Assembly (NCBI GenBank): GCA_001599975.1
Contig: BCIO01000002.1
Coordinates: 744,001 to 808,000, forward strand
Source of the DNA: Cystobasidiopsis lactophilus
Lineage: Eukaryota; Basidiomycota; Agaricostilbomycetes; Agaricostilbales; Chionosphaeraceae
DNA length: 64,000 nt
Direction: 5' to 3'
The position numbers and the translations under genes were made by a program. The notes below the pieces were generated by a model. It was not told where the DNA came from, did not search any database, and saw only the letters and a program-made list of their open reading frames with translations. Shown here piece by piece: positions 44,595 through 56,322 of this stretch; positions within the stretch are counted from its first letter, which is position 1, and each line of letters opens with the position of its first letter.

Positions 44595-44809
44595 ATTGTT
44601 CAAACAAGTAGTGATATAACGGGTAAAAGCGAAGTTGTACAACGACGAAAGATATGGGCGAAAGATTGATTTCAGCGCTTGCCGGCGATGCAGTTGCTGC
44701 GGGGGATTTCACGCGTGTTCACAAACCCCACTTGGATGTCACGGGCCAGCAACGCTCAAGGTGGCAAACTGTGGCTAAAGCACCCCGATTACATGTCAAT
44801 ATCGTGGGG

Positions 44810-46330
44810 CTAAGGAGATGGGTCAGTGCAAGCACCAAGAGAGGAAGCGAAAAAAGAACGCACGATGAACGCAAGACGAGATTGGATGCGGCCGGCCTTC
44901 ATCTCCTGCATCCAGTGTGCCAGTTCGCTCATGGGCGCGGTTCTATGGGGAAGGTCAGAGAAGCCAGAAGCCAAGTGAAGGGGAAAGCGGCTTGCCTGAC
45001 CACCGGCTTCAAAAGGCCTTGGGCGATGCAATCCAGCACTTCAATCAAATCCTGCAGCGAACTCAGCTTCCGATTTGGTAAAAGCAAGACGATTGGGCCA
45101 CAAGTTTACCTTTCGTGTCCCCCAAAAAGTGATCGCAATCGTCACTCTGCACAAGAAATCAGCAAGCTCCACCAGACACTTGCGACATCGGACCCACTCT
45201 TTGCCAATACCGATCTTGGTGTTAAACGGCAGCGAGCGGTGGTGGAGCCTACGAGAGATCAATGAGCATGCAAACATGCGCGAGGGAAGTGGACCAACCC
45301 GAGGACCAAGATGCGACCTCCGATTCCCACAATGTCCTGCGCCGTGTTGAAAGTGCCCTCTGAGCCAACACAGTCGACCACCACATCAATATGTACGCCC
45401 TCCAGAGATTTGACCAGCTCCGCTGTTGGCAAGGCAATCGCACCAGATTTCTTGGCGGCATCCAACGCCACTTGCTTTAGATCCGTGGCGTACACTTTCG
45501 AGCCGAACATCTTGGCGATTTGGACGGCATTCTGGCCTAGTCCACCCAGTCCAATGACAACCGTGGTAGAACGAGTTGAGAGGTCGGCGCGGTTGCGAAG
45601 CATGTGATAAGGCGTCAACAGAGCATCAGCTGCTGCAGCGGCGACCTCAGGCTTACTGTAAATCAGAATCAAAGGAAATCTGTCAGCAAGAGGTAGAGTA
45701 TAGGGACACAGGAGCCTTCTTCGGCACGCACATTCCTGCAGGCACCGGCACCAAGGAAGAGAAAGGGACGCAGACGTAGTCCGAGAAGCCGCCATCTCTT
45801 CCCAGGCCAATGAAGTTGCGCTTTGCAGTACAGCAGTTATCTCGACCGCTTTGGCATCTGCGGCGCGAGAGCGAAATTCAGGGACAGCCCTTGAGAGCAA
45901 ACAGCAAGATAAGACGCCTCACAGTTTACATTTAAAGCACGGATTGGTTCCAAGAACGACATAGAGCTGTCCCAGAGAAGCCTGAGCCCCTTTGCCATTC
46001 GTCACGGCCTTGCCGCAGATTTCGTGGCCCATGTTGTATTCGCACTCCAGAGCCGCACCTGCGCCAGCCGAGCCCTCCAGAATATGGACATCTGCACATC
46101 GGATAAGCATTTCGACTTGATTGGAAGGGCACCTTTATTACCAGAGTGGCAAAGGCCGCATGCTGGACGGAACTTCAGATTGCCGACCCTTCGCTCGGCA
46201 TGAGCGACAACTTACCTTGTACTTGCAGGAGGACTTCGTCTTCAGCTGGTTCAGGAATGTCTTGCTCTTCGTAAGAAATCGATTTTGCGTGAGCGTGATG
46301 TCGCCACGCCTGGTTGAAGCCAGCCGGCAT
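44810..46330 (-). CDS. Zinc-dependent alcohol dehydrogenase (MDR family)
   Basis: Medium-chain dehydrogenase. The start at 46330 is MPAGFNQAWRHHAHAKSISY, followed by PEPAEDEVLLQVQ. The next exon carries IRCADVHILEG and YNMGHEICGKAV, so the GHE catalytic-zinc motif is present. Splicing restores the structural-zinc loop CFKCKLCQSGRDNCC. The cofactor domain has VVIGLGGLGQNAVQIAKMFG, VVVDCVGSEGTFNTA and ILVLGLVHF. The final exon, MKAGRIQSRLAFIV followed by a short extra tail, stops at 44810. The first zinc-site motif looks one residue short (C-A-D instead of C-x-x-D), which may reflect an imperfect splice choice. Substrate unknown. Confidence 0.8.
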
Positions 46331-46635
46331 CAGCACCCTTCGGAATTGATAGGGAGATAGCGCAGCCGTTTACCTTCTGTTTAGACATTGCCGCTTAAGG
46401 ATATCACACAAATGGGATGCTAAAAGCCAGGGAAAGCAGTCCAAGGTATAAATCCACAGATGTACCGGGTCAATATGGCGGGGACGAAAACAAAGTGTTG
46501 TTTGGAGGCCGAGACCAAGTTTCACGTCATTGTACAAGTGGTCAAGGTCCGCAATGCACAAGTGGGCGAATGGTGGCCATGGGAGCATACAAAATGCGAG
46601 GTCATGCAAGGGGCAGAGCGCGTCGGGAGACAAGT

Positions 46636-48374
46636 TTAAGGGATGGGTTGCTCGTAGAAGATGGACAGCGCCTTTTGGGCACGCGCGAGCCCAATGTTAA
46701 AGATTGGATGGGTAGGAAGCTGTTCAACGGATCATCAGTATGCTGTCCGGGACCCAGGAAGAAGAGAAGACCAAAAGGTCGACGCACAACCAGATTTTCC
46801 TCGGCACCAACCACGACGCGAGTTTTGGGGTCTGCTGTCCAGGCACACAGACTGGCCCAGCATTTTTGTTCCCTTGCACTTGCTGCCTCAGAACCTTCAC
46901 CTTTTCCGGCGAATGGCTGGCCTTTGATCCAAGTCTTGGCCAGGGCAGACGCCTTTTCCGATGAGTAGGTGACTTTATGCTGAGCGGCGGAGTACCCAGA
47001 CAGGCCATAGCACGTGTGATATGTATCATTGGCCCTGTGAGGAGGTTGGGAACTCAAAACGCGAAGATGTCTGCAGTAATGACCGAGCTCACTTTCCAGG
47101 CTTGTCCTGCAACCCACCGACTTTGGACTGCGCCACAATCAGGACGTACTCCTGCAGCGCCTCTGTATCATAGAGCTGAAATAAGTGGATTTCTAGATGA
47201 CTGGCAGAATCACAAACCTCGATCGAAGAGCTCGATGCCCGGGGACGAAATACCATCGGGCACGATGTAAGGCTCGATGAGCTGGAATAGCCCGCCATTC
47301 CACCACGAGTAGCATCCATCCACCAGCTTGTTCGTCCTCCCTCGAAAGCCACCGCCCTCGATGGGCAAAGCATGCATGTGTGCGGCCCACCGGTACAGCG
47401 CTTCAAAATCGATCGCAGAGGAGCCGGTCCCAGGTGGGGATATCGCAAAGTAGGCCGCCAACGCACAAAAAGCGTATCCACCGTGCGCCTCGGCTTGTGG
47501 CGGGTTTTGTTGAGGGCTGGAGAGCGACGAAGGAAAAGCGGCACACGCGAAGCCGCCTTCGTAGGTCTGGCAGTTGGTGAGAAACTGTGCCGAGTTTTCG
47601 GTGAGATCAGGCGTCAGAATATTGAGCAATGTTGCCACCGTCACGGCGCAATACGAAGCTCTGGCGAAAGATGGAGGTCAGCTTGGTGCCGCTAACAAAA
47701 GAGACTTGACGCCGCACCGGACATCCACTTCTCCATCTTTGTGCATCACGAAGCTGCCGTCCGGCTGCTTGAGACTGAGTAGCCAATCGTGCATGGCCTG
47801 GCGGTCGATGAGGGCGTCCCACTCCTGCCGGGTCTCGAGCACGTTGGCCAGTGCCATGACAGCCGCATAAGTTGGTGCCAGATGCATGATCTGACCCGGG
47901 CCACCACCGAACCCAGCCTTTGGCACGGCTTTCGAGGGAGACTTGGCAGATGGCGTTGGCCGGCATTTCGCCAGAGTGTCAACCACCCGCTCCTTCAGCT
48001 CTTCTTCTAGTTCGAAACCAAGCAATCCGACAAATGCATGGGTGCACCAATACGCTTGCCAAGGCCGAGAGGCGTCCAGGCCGGTCGCTTGGTGAGGCAG
48101 CTCAAAGGACAGATACCAGTTGATGAAGCTTCTGTGCAGTTCTCGAGCCAGTAAGACCCTACTCGCATCATGAGCCCTCATTTTGAGTTGAACTGCACGA
48201 GAGAATGACCCACTTTGAACGGTCGACAAGGTCCTCCTCGTCCACCAAGCCGGCCTTGAACTTTTTGAGCTTGTCGAAGATGAGCAGCTCGGTGACCCGC
48301 TGGTCTTCAGAGGTGACGGTCATCACGCCCTCATTGCTGCTCCAAACGAGATCGTGGGCTAGAGCGCCGGGCAT
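46636..48374 (-). CDS. RAM1: Protein farnesyltransferase beta subunit
   Basis: Catalytic beta subunit of protein farnesyltransferase, which prenylates CaaX proteins such as Ras and mating pheromones. The start at 48374 is MPGALAHDLVWSSNEG. It contains HRSFINWYLSFELPHQA, APTYAAVMALANV, LLSLKQPDGSFVMHKDGEVD, CQTYEGGFACAAFPSS, EAHGGYAFCALAAYF, GGGFRGRTNKLVDGCYSWW, VGGLQDKPGK, YHTCYGLSGYSAAQH, and the last exon NIGLARAQKALSIFYEQP with stop at 46636. The three zinc ligands expected for the family are present: Asp and Cys in VDGCYSWW, and His in YHTCYG. Repeated QPDGSF/GGF units give the alpha-alpha barrel. About seven introns. Confidence 0.93.
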
Positions 48375-48490
48375 TTTGTACAAGAAGGAAAGGCTGGCGG
48401 TTGCCGAAAGAGGTCTCAAAAGAGCTTCGCTCGAACAAAAGAAAACGTGATTTCATCCATGGTCAGGCTCGTTCTAGTCAATTGTACATG

Positions 48491-50948
48491 TTACATTGTG
48501 GCTTGCAGGTCCAAGAGAAGGAGGTCCAGCTGCAATAAGGTTCAAGGGTCAGGCGAGACGAAAGTGGCGGCGCGAAGGTGAAGCGGGCTTACGTCTTTCC
48601 AGCCCGACGGCGTCTTGGTCATGACCTTCCTGAGCACCTGCCCGCCTCTTGTGCGCTGGATGAGCTTGCACTGAAGCGGCTTGTGCTCCGCGGACCCAAA
48701 CACATAGGCTGCCGTCCATTCCTCTGGTTTCTGGTTGAGGCCGGCCAGCTTGGTCAAGGGCAAATCGACCCTGGAAACGGGGATGTGCAACGGCTGCGCA
48801 TTGACCACTGCGGCAATCTCCTTGTCGAGCTCGTCCCATTGGTTCGGGCGGTACGCCTCGCCCTCGGGCTGGAAACCGAAATGTGGTGGCAAGCTGCCTT
48901 TGGCCGATGGCTGGCGGGAGGTCGACAAGCCCAAAGGACCGCCGCCAGCAGAAGACATGCGGGAGGAGGGGCGCTGCATACGTGATATGCGCGACGCTTG
49001 GGCCCGTAGTTGGGGCTCCGGGGTGAAGAGCTGGTTGCGGTAGCTGGCGATCCGCTTGGGCGTGCTATCTTCTTCGGAAGCCAGCACCTCCTGGGGTTCG
49101 GTGGAGGAGGATATAACGCGGGACTTTGGCTCGCGGAAGGTGGGTAGGGAAGGCGGTGGCGACATGGCCCGCTGCATCATGGATGTGCTCGACGCTAACA
49201 GGTCGTCCAGCGAGTCGTCCCCGACGCCCGCACCTGGATCCGACATGCCGCTTCCAAAGGGACTGGAAGGTCTGAATCTGGCTGTAGAAGCCGACGCCGG
49301 CTGCGGGATCTTGCTATTGGGGGAGTGTGGACGAGGCCGTGGTGAGCTCGGCACTCGGAATTGCGGAGGGGAGGTGGCGGTGGATATCTGACTATTGGCC
49401 GGCGATACTGGTCTTCTAGCAGGGCTAGGGGTGACCGACCGACCAGTGATTGAACGCGGTGGCGTCTGGCTCTGATTAAAAACGGGTGAGAGCGGGCGCG
49501 ACGGTGGTTCTTGGAAAGCGGCCTGGGTAGAGGGGCGCGGCTTGCGCTTCATGACCACAATAGAGTCTGATGGATCGTTGACTGGTTTCGGCAAGGAGGC
49601 GTTCCATCGTGGCTTGTCGGCCGAGGACTTCACTTCCACGAAGCGAGAGTTTGGCGTAGACACGGTTCGTGAAGGCGTCGGGGTCGTCGGTGGTGCATGA
49701 TGAAGGGTTCTAGAGGAAGATGGGGGAGACGGAGTGGATTTCGAGGCTCCCAAAGAGGGCCGCAAAGAAAAGCGCTTGCTCGACTTGAGAGCGGGCACCG
49801 GTGGAATGACCGAGTCGTTGGTGGTGTTCGAGTCCGAACGGGCCCTTGAGCTCGTAGTGGAGGTGGAAGTAGACGACATGCGGTTGGCCAGCTTGCGGAA
49901 CGGGCTGACGGACCGCCCAATCGTGCCGTACTTGGTGGGCGAGATTTGCTTGGGCGGCGTCAACATTCCTCCTGCTGCCAACATCCCAGCGCCCGCGTCC
50001 ATGTTCCCATCCGGTGGAGTCTCCCGGATCACATCCTCAATGGAAGCCATCTCCCGCTCGACCCTGGCCATGCGCTCCTGCAGGTTGCGGAAGCGGGCCT
50101 TCATCTCGCTGAAGCGCCGGAGCACCTCGCCGTTGGTCGTCTTGCGGTCTGAGATACCCTTGTCTAAGATCTTGAGCACGCGCTCCGTCGAGGGCTCGTA
50201 GTACTTCTTCTTGCTGTACAGGGACTTGTGCAAGGAGACGTATTGGGCCAAAACCTGCTGGGTCGTCTCGGTGGACGTTTGCAGCTCCCAAACAAACGTG
50301 TGACAGGCGCTCTGTTGAGGAATGAACGTCAAATGTCTGCCCCGCGACGCCGGACGGCCAGAAGGAAGAAGCGACTTGCAAGCACTTTCTCCAGACTGGA
50401 CATCATGTCGTTGGCGTTCCCCGATACGGCTGCGCACGCGGTCCATTGGAGTGAGCACAATCGACCAAAGCGAAGAAGATCACGGCACTGGACGCACTTC
50501 GAAACACGACGAGCCATTTGTCCTCGCTGAACTCGTCTCGAAGCAGCTGTGGCCGCTGTGTGAGCCTGCCGCCTGTCAAATCGGCCACAGACGAAGTAGA
50601 ACGCACGTCTGCATCCTTCTGGGTGCTGTCCAGCTGCTCCTTGATGGAATCCAGCTTGGGTCCGAGCGGATGTCCTTCGTCCAGCTGAGCCGCCCTTTCC
50701 TGAAGCCCGGCAAACTCCCCATGTGCCGCCTCGAGCTTGGCGTTGAGCTTGATCAGCGCCTCGTCCAGGCTGCTCGAGCTCGCTGGGTCGGCGCCAGAGG
50801 TGTGCCGGTGCTCTTGAATCTCGAACAAAGTGGTCGACGCTTCACTCAAAGTGAGGTCGAGCGAGGCCAGCTCAGCGCCCAGAGCCAGCAGTGCCAAATC
50901 CTGCTGGCTGCTGGCTGGCCTCAGCGTGCGGCCGGGAGAGGCATTCAT
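48491..50948 (-). CDS. KAR9: KAR9-family spindle-positioning protein
   Basis: Cortical/microtubule adaptor that links Bim1/EB1-bound microtubules to actomyosin for nuclear positioning. The start at 50948 (MNASPGRTLRPASS) opens an N-terminal helical domain (LASLDLTLSEASTTLFEIQE, LQERAAQLDEGHPLGPKLDS, STERVLKILDKGISDRKTTN, FRNLQERMARVEREMASIED). A long Ser/Pro-rich disordered region follows, with many SP/TP sites and basic SxIP-like stretches. The C-terminal segment (LHIPVSRVDLPLTKLAGL, CKLIQRTRGGQVLRKVM, SGWKD) matches the family's Gas2-like end. I infer a last intron (donor GTAAGC near 48591) joining WKD to LDLLLLDLQATM and ending at 48491. Without it the frame stops at 48542. Confidence 0.82.
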
Positions 50949-51101
50949 GTTGGGATCATGGCGGCGTGCGAAAGAGGTGGCAAATTGAAACGAGGTCAAG
51001 TTTCGCTTTGGGTGGCGACTTGAGATTACAGAATGCTGGTGTCGTTGCGAGGAGAAGTGCTATAGTACATGATACAGATATGACGAGAGGAAAGGAGAGG
51101 G

Positions 51102-52788
51102 TCAACGTCTGGGGCCCGGACGGTAGGCAGCGCCGAGGTGAAGAGGATCCTCCAAGGCGATCTCGTCTGGCGTATTCGGGTGATGGGGGAAAGGCTTGCC
51201 AACATAATAGATGCGCGCTGCCCGGAGCATGTTGTCGGCCTGGGCTTGGGTGATGTGGCGAAACTTGACCTCTTCTGACAAGAACGCTTCGAGCTCGTCC
51301 ACATAGGGCTGAGGGTGCGCTTTGCGGGTGCGGTACTCATCGAGGTTGAGGGGACGGGTGAAAGAGTCAAAGGCGTACTTCTTGTTGCGCAAGACATCGT
51401 TGAGCTGGCCGAGAATGGCAGGAACATGGGTGCCGCCCGTCTCTTCGGCGTCGTAGCCTTGGTGTAAGCTATAGACTCATTCAGTTGCGTTCAAAAGCAT
51501 TGAGGACTGAGTCCTACCGTTCATAAGTCTAGAGATCAGCTCCCATCTCTTCATACGTTCTCGCTCTTGTTCCTTGGCTTGTTTGAGCTTTGAGATCTGG
51601 GCTGGGTAGTCCTTCTTCAAGATCTTGTCCAGCTGCTTCTTGAAGTCCTTGCCCTCCTCAATCTCGGCCAAGAAACCTTCACGCGCCTCGGCCCACTCCT
51701 CTTCTTTCTCGGCTAACTTCTCCTTGGCCCGCGAGATCCGGCCCTGCAGCTTTGACTTCTGTTGTCCAACTCCCTCGGTGAGCATCTTCTTGTATGTGGC
51801 TTGGTCGTCCATGATGGAAGTCAGGCTCTCGAATGTGTTGAGACCCGAAGTAATGTCGCCCTTCCAAGATGCCCGCGTTGCCGCCTCGACGTTCAAGTCT
51901 TGGCTGATATCGTTTGCCAGAGCGGAGAACGAGTTGACGGCTTTCGAAGCATAGATCTTTTTGATTTTGTCGATCTTCAGGCGAGAACCAGAAGGGAAGA
52001 CCGAGAGGCCAAAATGGGCGTCTTCGTATTCTTCGCCAACGAAAGACTCGTCAGAACCGACGTTCGAAGGTTCAAAGCTGAGATCGATCGAATCCTCTGG
52101 GTCCGGGTCCGAAGTCGAAGCCGGATGAGGTGGCCCAGCGACACGCTCCATTTCCGGGTGCAACTCGTCCCTCCACTTGCGCATGAAAACAGTATGGCTC
52201 TCAGGTGGAGCCTCGAGAAACCGCTTCAAGGCTGGGTAATGGCGGTGCTGAGCTGGGAACAGAATGAGCTTGTGGCGGCCGTTGCGCTCAACGGTTTTGC
52301 TGTGTACGTGCGGACCGCCAGCCCCCGGCACAGACTTGTAGGTGCTGCTCATCGTGTCCGAGAATTGTACTCGGATGCTGACAGCGTCCTGTGTGCAAGT
52401 GCGTTAGAGTTGGTCGATGCAATGATAGGAGCTGGTACCTTGGACGCTTCGTCTTCCCTGGATGAGGCAGCCCTCTTGGAGGTCTTTGGATGATATTCCA
52501 ACTGCATAGATGCATAGAATAGGGAATCAGAGGCCATTAATGATATAGGGTTGTAGGGAAAAGGCTCAACGGCGCCGTTGTCGTAAACCTGCTCGGTCAG
52601 AGGCTGGCCTTGCAAGGGGCCATAGCCCGGGTCCGACGGCTCCTGATAGCTCTGTTGAGGTGTTAGTGCTAGCTCACGCAAGTGGAGAGCCCCAGAGACG
52701 CCTACGAAGTATTTTGAAAGTCTGGGGAAGAGCGGCTCGTTGTAAGTTTCTGGTGTCGCTCGCAGGTCCGCAAAGGCCACTTACGCAT
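51102..52788 (-). CDS. Coiled-coil protein of unknown family
   Basis: Not recognised. The best start is the ATG at 52788, forming a 4-nt coding exon (ATGC). Donor GTAAGT and an acceptor after CACCAG join it in phase to TYNEPLFPRLSKYFVGVSG. Later exons give EPFPYNPISLMASDSLFYAS, a segment HKLILFPAQHRHYPALKRFL, an acidic linker (PDPEDSIDLSFEPSN), LKIDKIKKIYASKAVNSFSA and a long charged coiled coil (KLAEKEEEWAEAREGFLAEI, KQAKEQERERMKRWELISRL). The last exon, beginning SLHQGYDAEETGG, ends at 51102. The many compatible joins argue for one gene, but domain function is open. Confidence 0.65.
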
Positions 52789-53723
52789 TTCCCATGGTTG
52801 CTAGAGACACTGCAGCTTTCAGAAGGAGGTTCTACTAGCCTGCGCTCGCGTCTCGAAGGCTGCACAGGACCAAAGAGCCAAGCTTGGCGCGAGGGCGAGC
52901 GGTGGTCACGAGGCTCGAAAAAAAATCGCCGCCTGCGAATCTTCCCGCCTGTTCCTTATCGCTCGAGCTCGTGAAATGAATTCAATGACGAAACCTGAAA
53001 TTGAGCATACGATATAGCACAACAATCTGGCGTTATCAATCACATCAGACGCGCGATTTCTTTTTTTCCAATGGGCGGGCCCTTAACAGCCACGTACAAA
53101 GTCGCGCTGCCAGAAGCACAAGAGGTACAGCCAGATGGGCCAGACCTGACTCGCCTCAACCCTTTTTGCCTACCCATACTGCCACCATGTTAGTCGAGTG
53201 GTCCGGCCAGACGATACAGGGAAAGCCTCTGCTTCCTCGAAGCCCCTTCCCACCAAGAGAAAGACCCGGCGGCAACTGCTCTGATATATTGTGTGGTTTG
53301 TAAATCCTGAAGGACACTGGCGGATACGCAGGAGACCGGCGGAATTGAGCAGCGGATAGCGGAGTACAGTAGCAGACTTTTGCAAAGTTGCGGGCGAGAC
53401 GTGCTGAGCTTCAGGTTTCGGACCAAAATGCTCATTAAGAACCCCTATTATTGATTTGGTGAAAGAAGGGTCGAATGCAGGCAATAGAGCGGAAGAATCA
53501 GCATCGAAGGCCCACTAGGGAATCTGCTGTGTCGATGGGATGATCGCTGCATGGTATTCATAGACCACGGGCGAGCAGACGTCACTGTGCACATCCAAGT
53601 GGTGAATCTATCAACCGACTTCCTTGATGGCGACCTCTTCCAGCAAGAGCGCGCTAGTAACCGGAATCAAAGGCGGGCAGCGAGAAAACACTCCGCGCGC
53701 CGTCGCGGCTTCCTATCCCTGAA
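52789..53723. other. Interval with unassigned coding-like fragments
   Basis: No complete gene could be built. A reverse frame at 53170-53484 (SFTKSIIGVLNEHFGPKPEA, then ATVLRYPLLNSAGLLRIRQ) and a stretch around 53530-53600 (IHHLDVHSDVCSPVVYEYHA) look coding and share a frame, but carry an in-frame stop between them. They may be exons of a small reverse gene or a decaying one. Confidence 0.35.
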
Positions 53724-54078
53724 TCACTTCTCCATTTTTGTCGAATGTGCATTGATGACCAGCACACGCCTCTGTGCAGAAAGAAGGGAGATCCGGACAG
53801 ATGGTGAGCTCGGACTTGGACTTCGAGGCAGCAGGGCGTCTTACCTTGCCAGGAAGAGGGAGGTTTTCACAACAAAACTCTGACCGCATATCAGTCCGAG
53901 TACACCGACCCGATGGTGTAGGATGCTTCAGCCTGCTCATAGATTCCTGCAAGCGCACTTGGTTCGGTTGCAGCGTTCCGCCTTTATCGCTCTGCTGTAA
54001 TCCCTCGAAACACAAACGAAGCCAGAAAAGAAGGCATCCACCAAAATGACGTGCGAAAAGCAAGACCGGCAAGATCAT
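53724..54078 (-). CDS. Hypothetical small protein with hydrophobic N-terminus
   Basis: The ATG at 54078 starts MILPVLLFARHFGGCLLFWL, a possible signal or anchor segment, then GLQQSDKGGTLQPNQ, TDMRSEFCCENLPLPGK. A phase-0 intron (donor GTAAGA near 53852) would join to RRVLVINAHSTKMEK and stop at 53724. No known domain. The frame and splice sites are compatible, but the N-terminal helix is more basic and aromatic than a clean signal peptide, so the gene is tentative. Confidence 0.35.
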
Positions 54079-54424
54079 CGAGCTCGGGAAAAAGTGCACT
54101 GGCGCCGCCGGGAGAGAAAGAAGTGCGCTCTGCGATACTCAAAACGGAATTGCTCGACAGTCTAGAGTGAAGGATGGGGTCCGGCCTTCAAAAATCGGCT
54201 TTCAAGAGTCTCCGGCTTTACAGCGAAGGCGCAGCGGGTGGCAGATGTGGCAAATGAAAAATTGTTGGTCGACGCGTCGCACAGCTCATGTGGGCGAAGG
54301 AGAGAACGATGATAAGTCATGGGTTCAAAGTGTCTAATACCCTCTCCGGATAGTATAACCCAAGCCCCTTAGCTTCTCGCACGCTGGGAGTGGCTCCCTC
54401 CTCAGCCGAAGGAGCTCCTCCCGA
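54079..54424. other. Intergenic
   Basis: About 345 nt. No ORF of note. A short tRNA-like string near 54342 did not fold as a tRNA on inspection. Confidence 0.4.
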
Positions 54425-55813
54425 TCACCTCCAATTCCCCAAACCCCTTGCCTGTTCAAGACTCCTCGTCAGCCTTGCCCCCAAAGACCAAGGAAAGAGA
54501 GAGAAAGGAACGCACGCTCGCTGCATTTTGCGGAACTGCACGTCGTTTTCGTTCTCGCATTTAACTCGCAGCACATTGAGAAGCTGGCTCTCGACCCTCG
54601 CTTCGAATTCGGTGAAGGAGGTGGGATAGGCCACCTTCTCCGGCTTCTTGTCCACGGTGGGCTCGGCTGTCAGCACTTCAGACGCCAACTGGTCCGCGAT
54701 TGCCGGGTTGGACGCGAGCAGCTCGGTGAAGACATGCGACTGGCGATAGTCCGAGGGGTTGAGGTAGTACTCGGCCTTGAGGTTCTGTGTAAGTTGGCGG
54801 ATGGTGTGCACTGGGGTGGGTTCGAAAGAGTAGGATGGGTCAGGCGGGGGCGGAGAGGACAAGAGGGATGGGAGTTGGGTCAAGAGCGAGAAGGCGAACA
54901 GCAGCAGCAAGGGTAAGAGCTGCACCCAGACCGGCGTGTTGCCCCCTCCACCTTGCTGTTGTTGTTGTTGAGGGCGACGCCGAGGTGGTGGGCCGCCAAA
55001 TGAGAAAGTGCGCATGCCCGGCCCGCCACCGAAAGCCATGCCGGACCCAGCCCCGCCGAAGAACATGTTGAACAGGTCCTCAGGCGAGACTTCTGGACCT
55101 CCTCCGCCGAACTGGGGCCCAAAGGGAGAGCCACCGCCGGAGAAGCCGCGTGCTGTTGGGCCGGGGCCACCACGAGAGGGCAGGTCTTCGCCGTACCGGT
55201 CGAAGTGGGCGCGCTTGTCTGGGTCGGAGAGGACTTGGAAGGCGGTGCTGACCACTATGAGCCAACAAACCACAGGCAGCTTCAGCGCAAGGCCATAGCT
55301 AAGAGTGGAAGCCAAACGCACTCTTGAAAGCCTCGTCAGCTCCAGGTGCTCCGCTCTTCTGTTCGTGGTCGACATTCCTCAAGATTCAGAGATTGATCAA
55401 CAAGGAATGAAATAAGGGCCAACACGAACATCAGGGTGCACAGACAGCGAGTGCTTCCGGTAGGCCTTCTTGATCGCCACGTCGGTGCAAGACTTTTCCA
55501 GCTCCAAGATTTCGTAGTAAGCCTGTTCGACCACTCCGCATATGTGAGATACAGTACAATGTCAAAAGATAGGAGAGCAACGGACCGTAGTACGACATGC
55601 CCGAATCCGCTTGACGGCAGCAACCTGAGCTGGGGTGTAGTCCCTCTTAGTCGGCGCCGGCGCCGGCGTGGTAGCAGGTTTGGAAGCTGCTGTAGTCCGT
55701 TGCCTTAAGTTCGAAGCCGGGGTAGTGGAGGAGGAAGAAGTGGAGGCGGCCGGTGAAGCTGGGGCGGAATCGAGCACCGAAATGAACGCCTTTGCCTGGG
55801 CCGTTTCGTGCAT
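54425..55813 (-). CDS. ER membrane J-protein of the DNAJB12/14 type (DnaJ + DUF1977)
   Basis: Hsp40 co-chaperone anchored in the ER membrane with a cytosolic J domain, acting with Hsp70 in membrane-protein quality control. The ATG at 55813 opens MHETAQAKAFISVLDSAPAS and a Ser/Thr/Ala linker. J-domain exons give AYYEILELEKSCTDVAIKKA, YRKHSLSVHPD with the essential His-Pro-Asp, and AFQVLSDPDKRAHFDRYG. A Gly/Phe-rich region and a glutamine run follow. A single transmembrane span, VQLLPLLLLFAFSLLTQLPS, precedes the DUF1977 region (PTPVHTIRQLTQNLKAEYYL; VESQLLNVLRVKCENE). The frame ends at 54425, though an extra intron near the end is possible. Confidence 0.85.
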
Positions 55814-56322
55814 AGCTGTTCGACACCATGCACCCTGATTATCAGAGCTCTAATATATGCGAGTGTAAGGGCATGGCACGGACACAAGGATTTATTCGCC
55901 AATCGCCTGGCTTTGGCTGCGTCGCCCGAGCTCAATGCCTGTTCGTTGCCAACGCCTTACGAATCAGCCCCGGGCTCCGGTGAACTGATGATGTGGAAGG
56001 CCAAGACGAACCTCTTTAGCGAGCGCCAGAGCGCGCAGGGCCTCGTCCGAGTTGTCCATCGCTCCCCAATCCTGCTTTGTCCTGCAAAAATGCGCCCCTT
56101 TGACCTTGATTGCGTGTCAGACCCGCCCAGCTGCTGCTCGTCGCTGCCCGTGTTCTGCGCTGCTCGTGTCCAATCTGCGATAATCCAAGCCAAGCAAGCA
56201 CCCAAAGCCGCGCGAGATAACCCAAAAGCAGCGAAGTCGGTCGAGCGAGAGCAGGACCATCCCGAAGCGACTTTCCTCCCAGCTCGACGACGATCTCAAC
56301 TGCTGGGTTGGTTCTGTTACAG
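55814..56322. other. Divergent promoter region
   Basis: About 510 nt between divergent genes. A forward frame runs through it but has no support as coding. A splice acceptor (TTCTGTTACAG) directly before the ATG at 56323 hints at a 5' UTR intron or an upstream coding exon. Confidence 0.45.

Noticed and set aside
54335-54385. tRNA-like string (TCCGGATAGTATAAC followed by a stem-like stretch)
   Set aside because: The beginning resembles a tRNA-Asp 5' part, but no anticodon stem, T-loop or matching acceptor stem follows.
54950-54975. Short CAA/GTT repeat as a microsatellite of note
   Set aside because: It simply encodes the glutamine run of the J-protein and is short.
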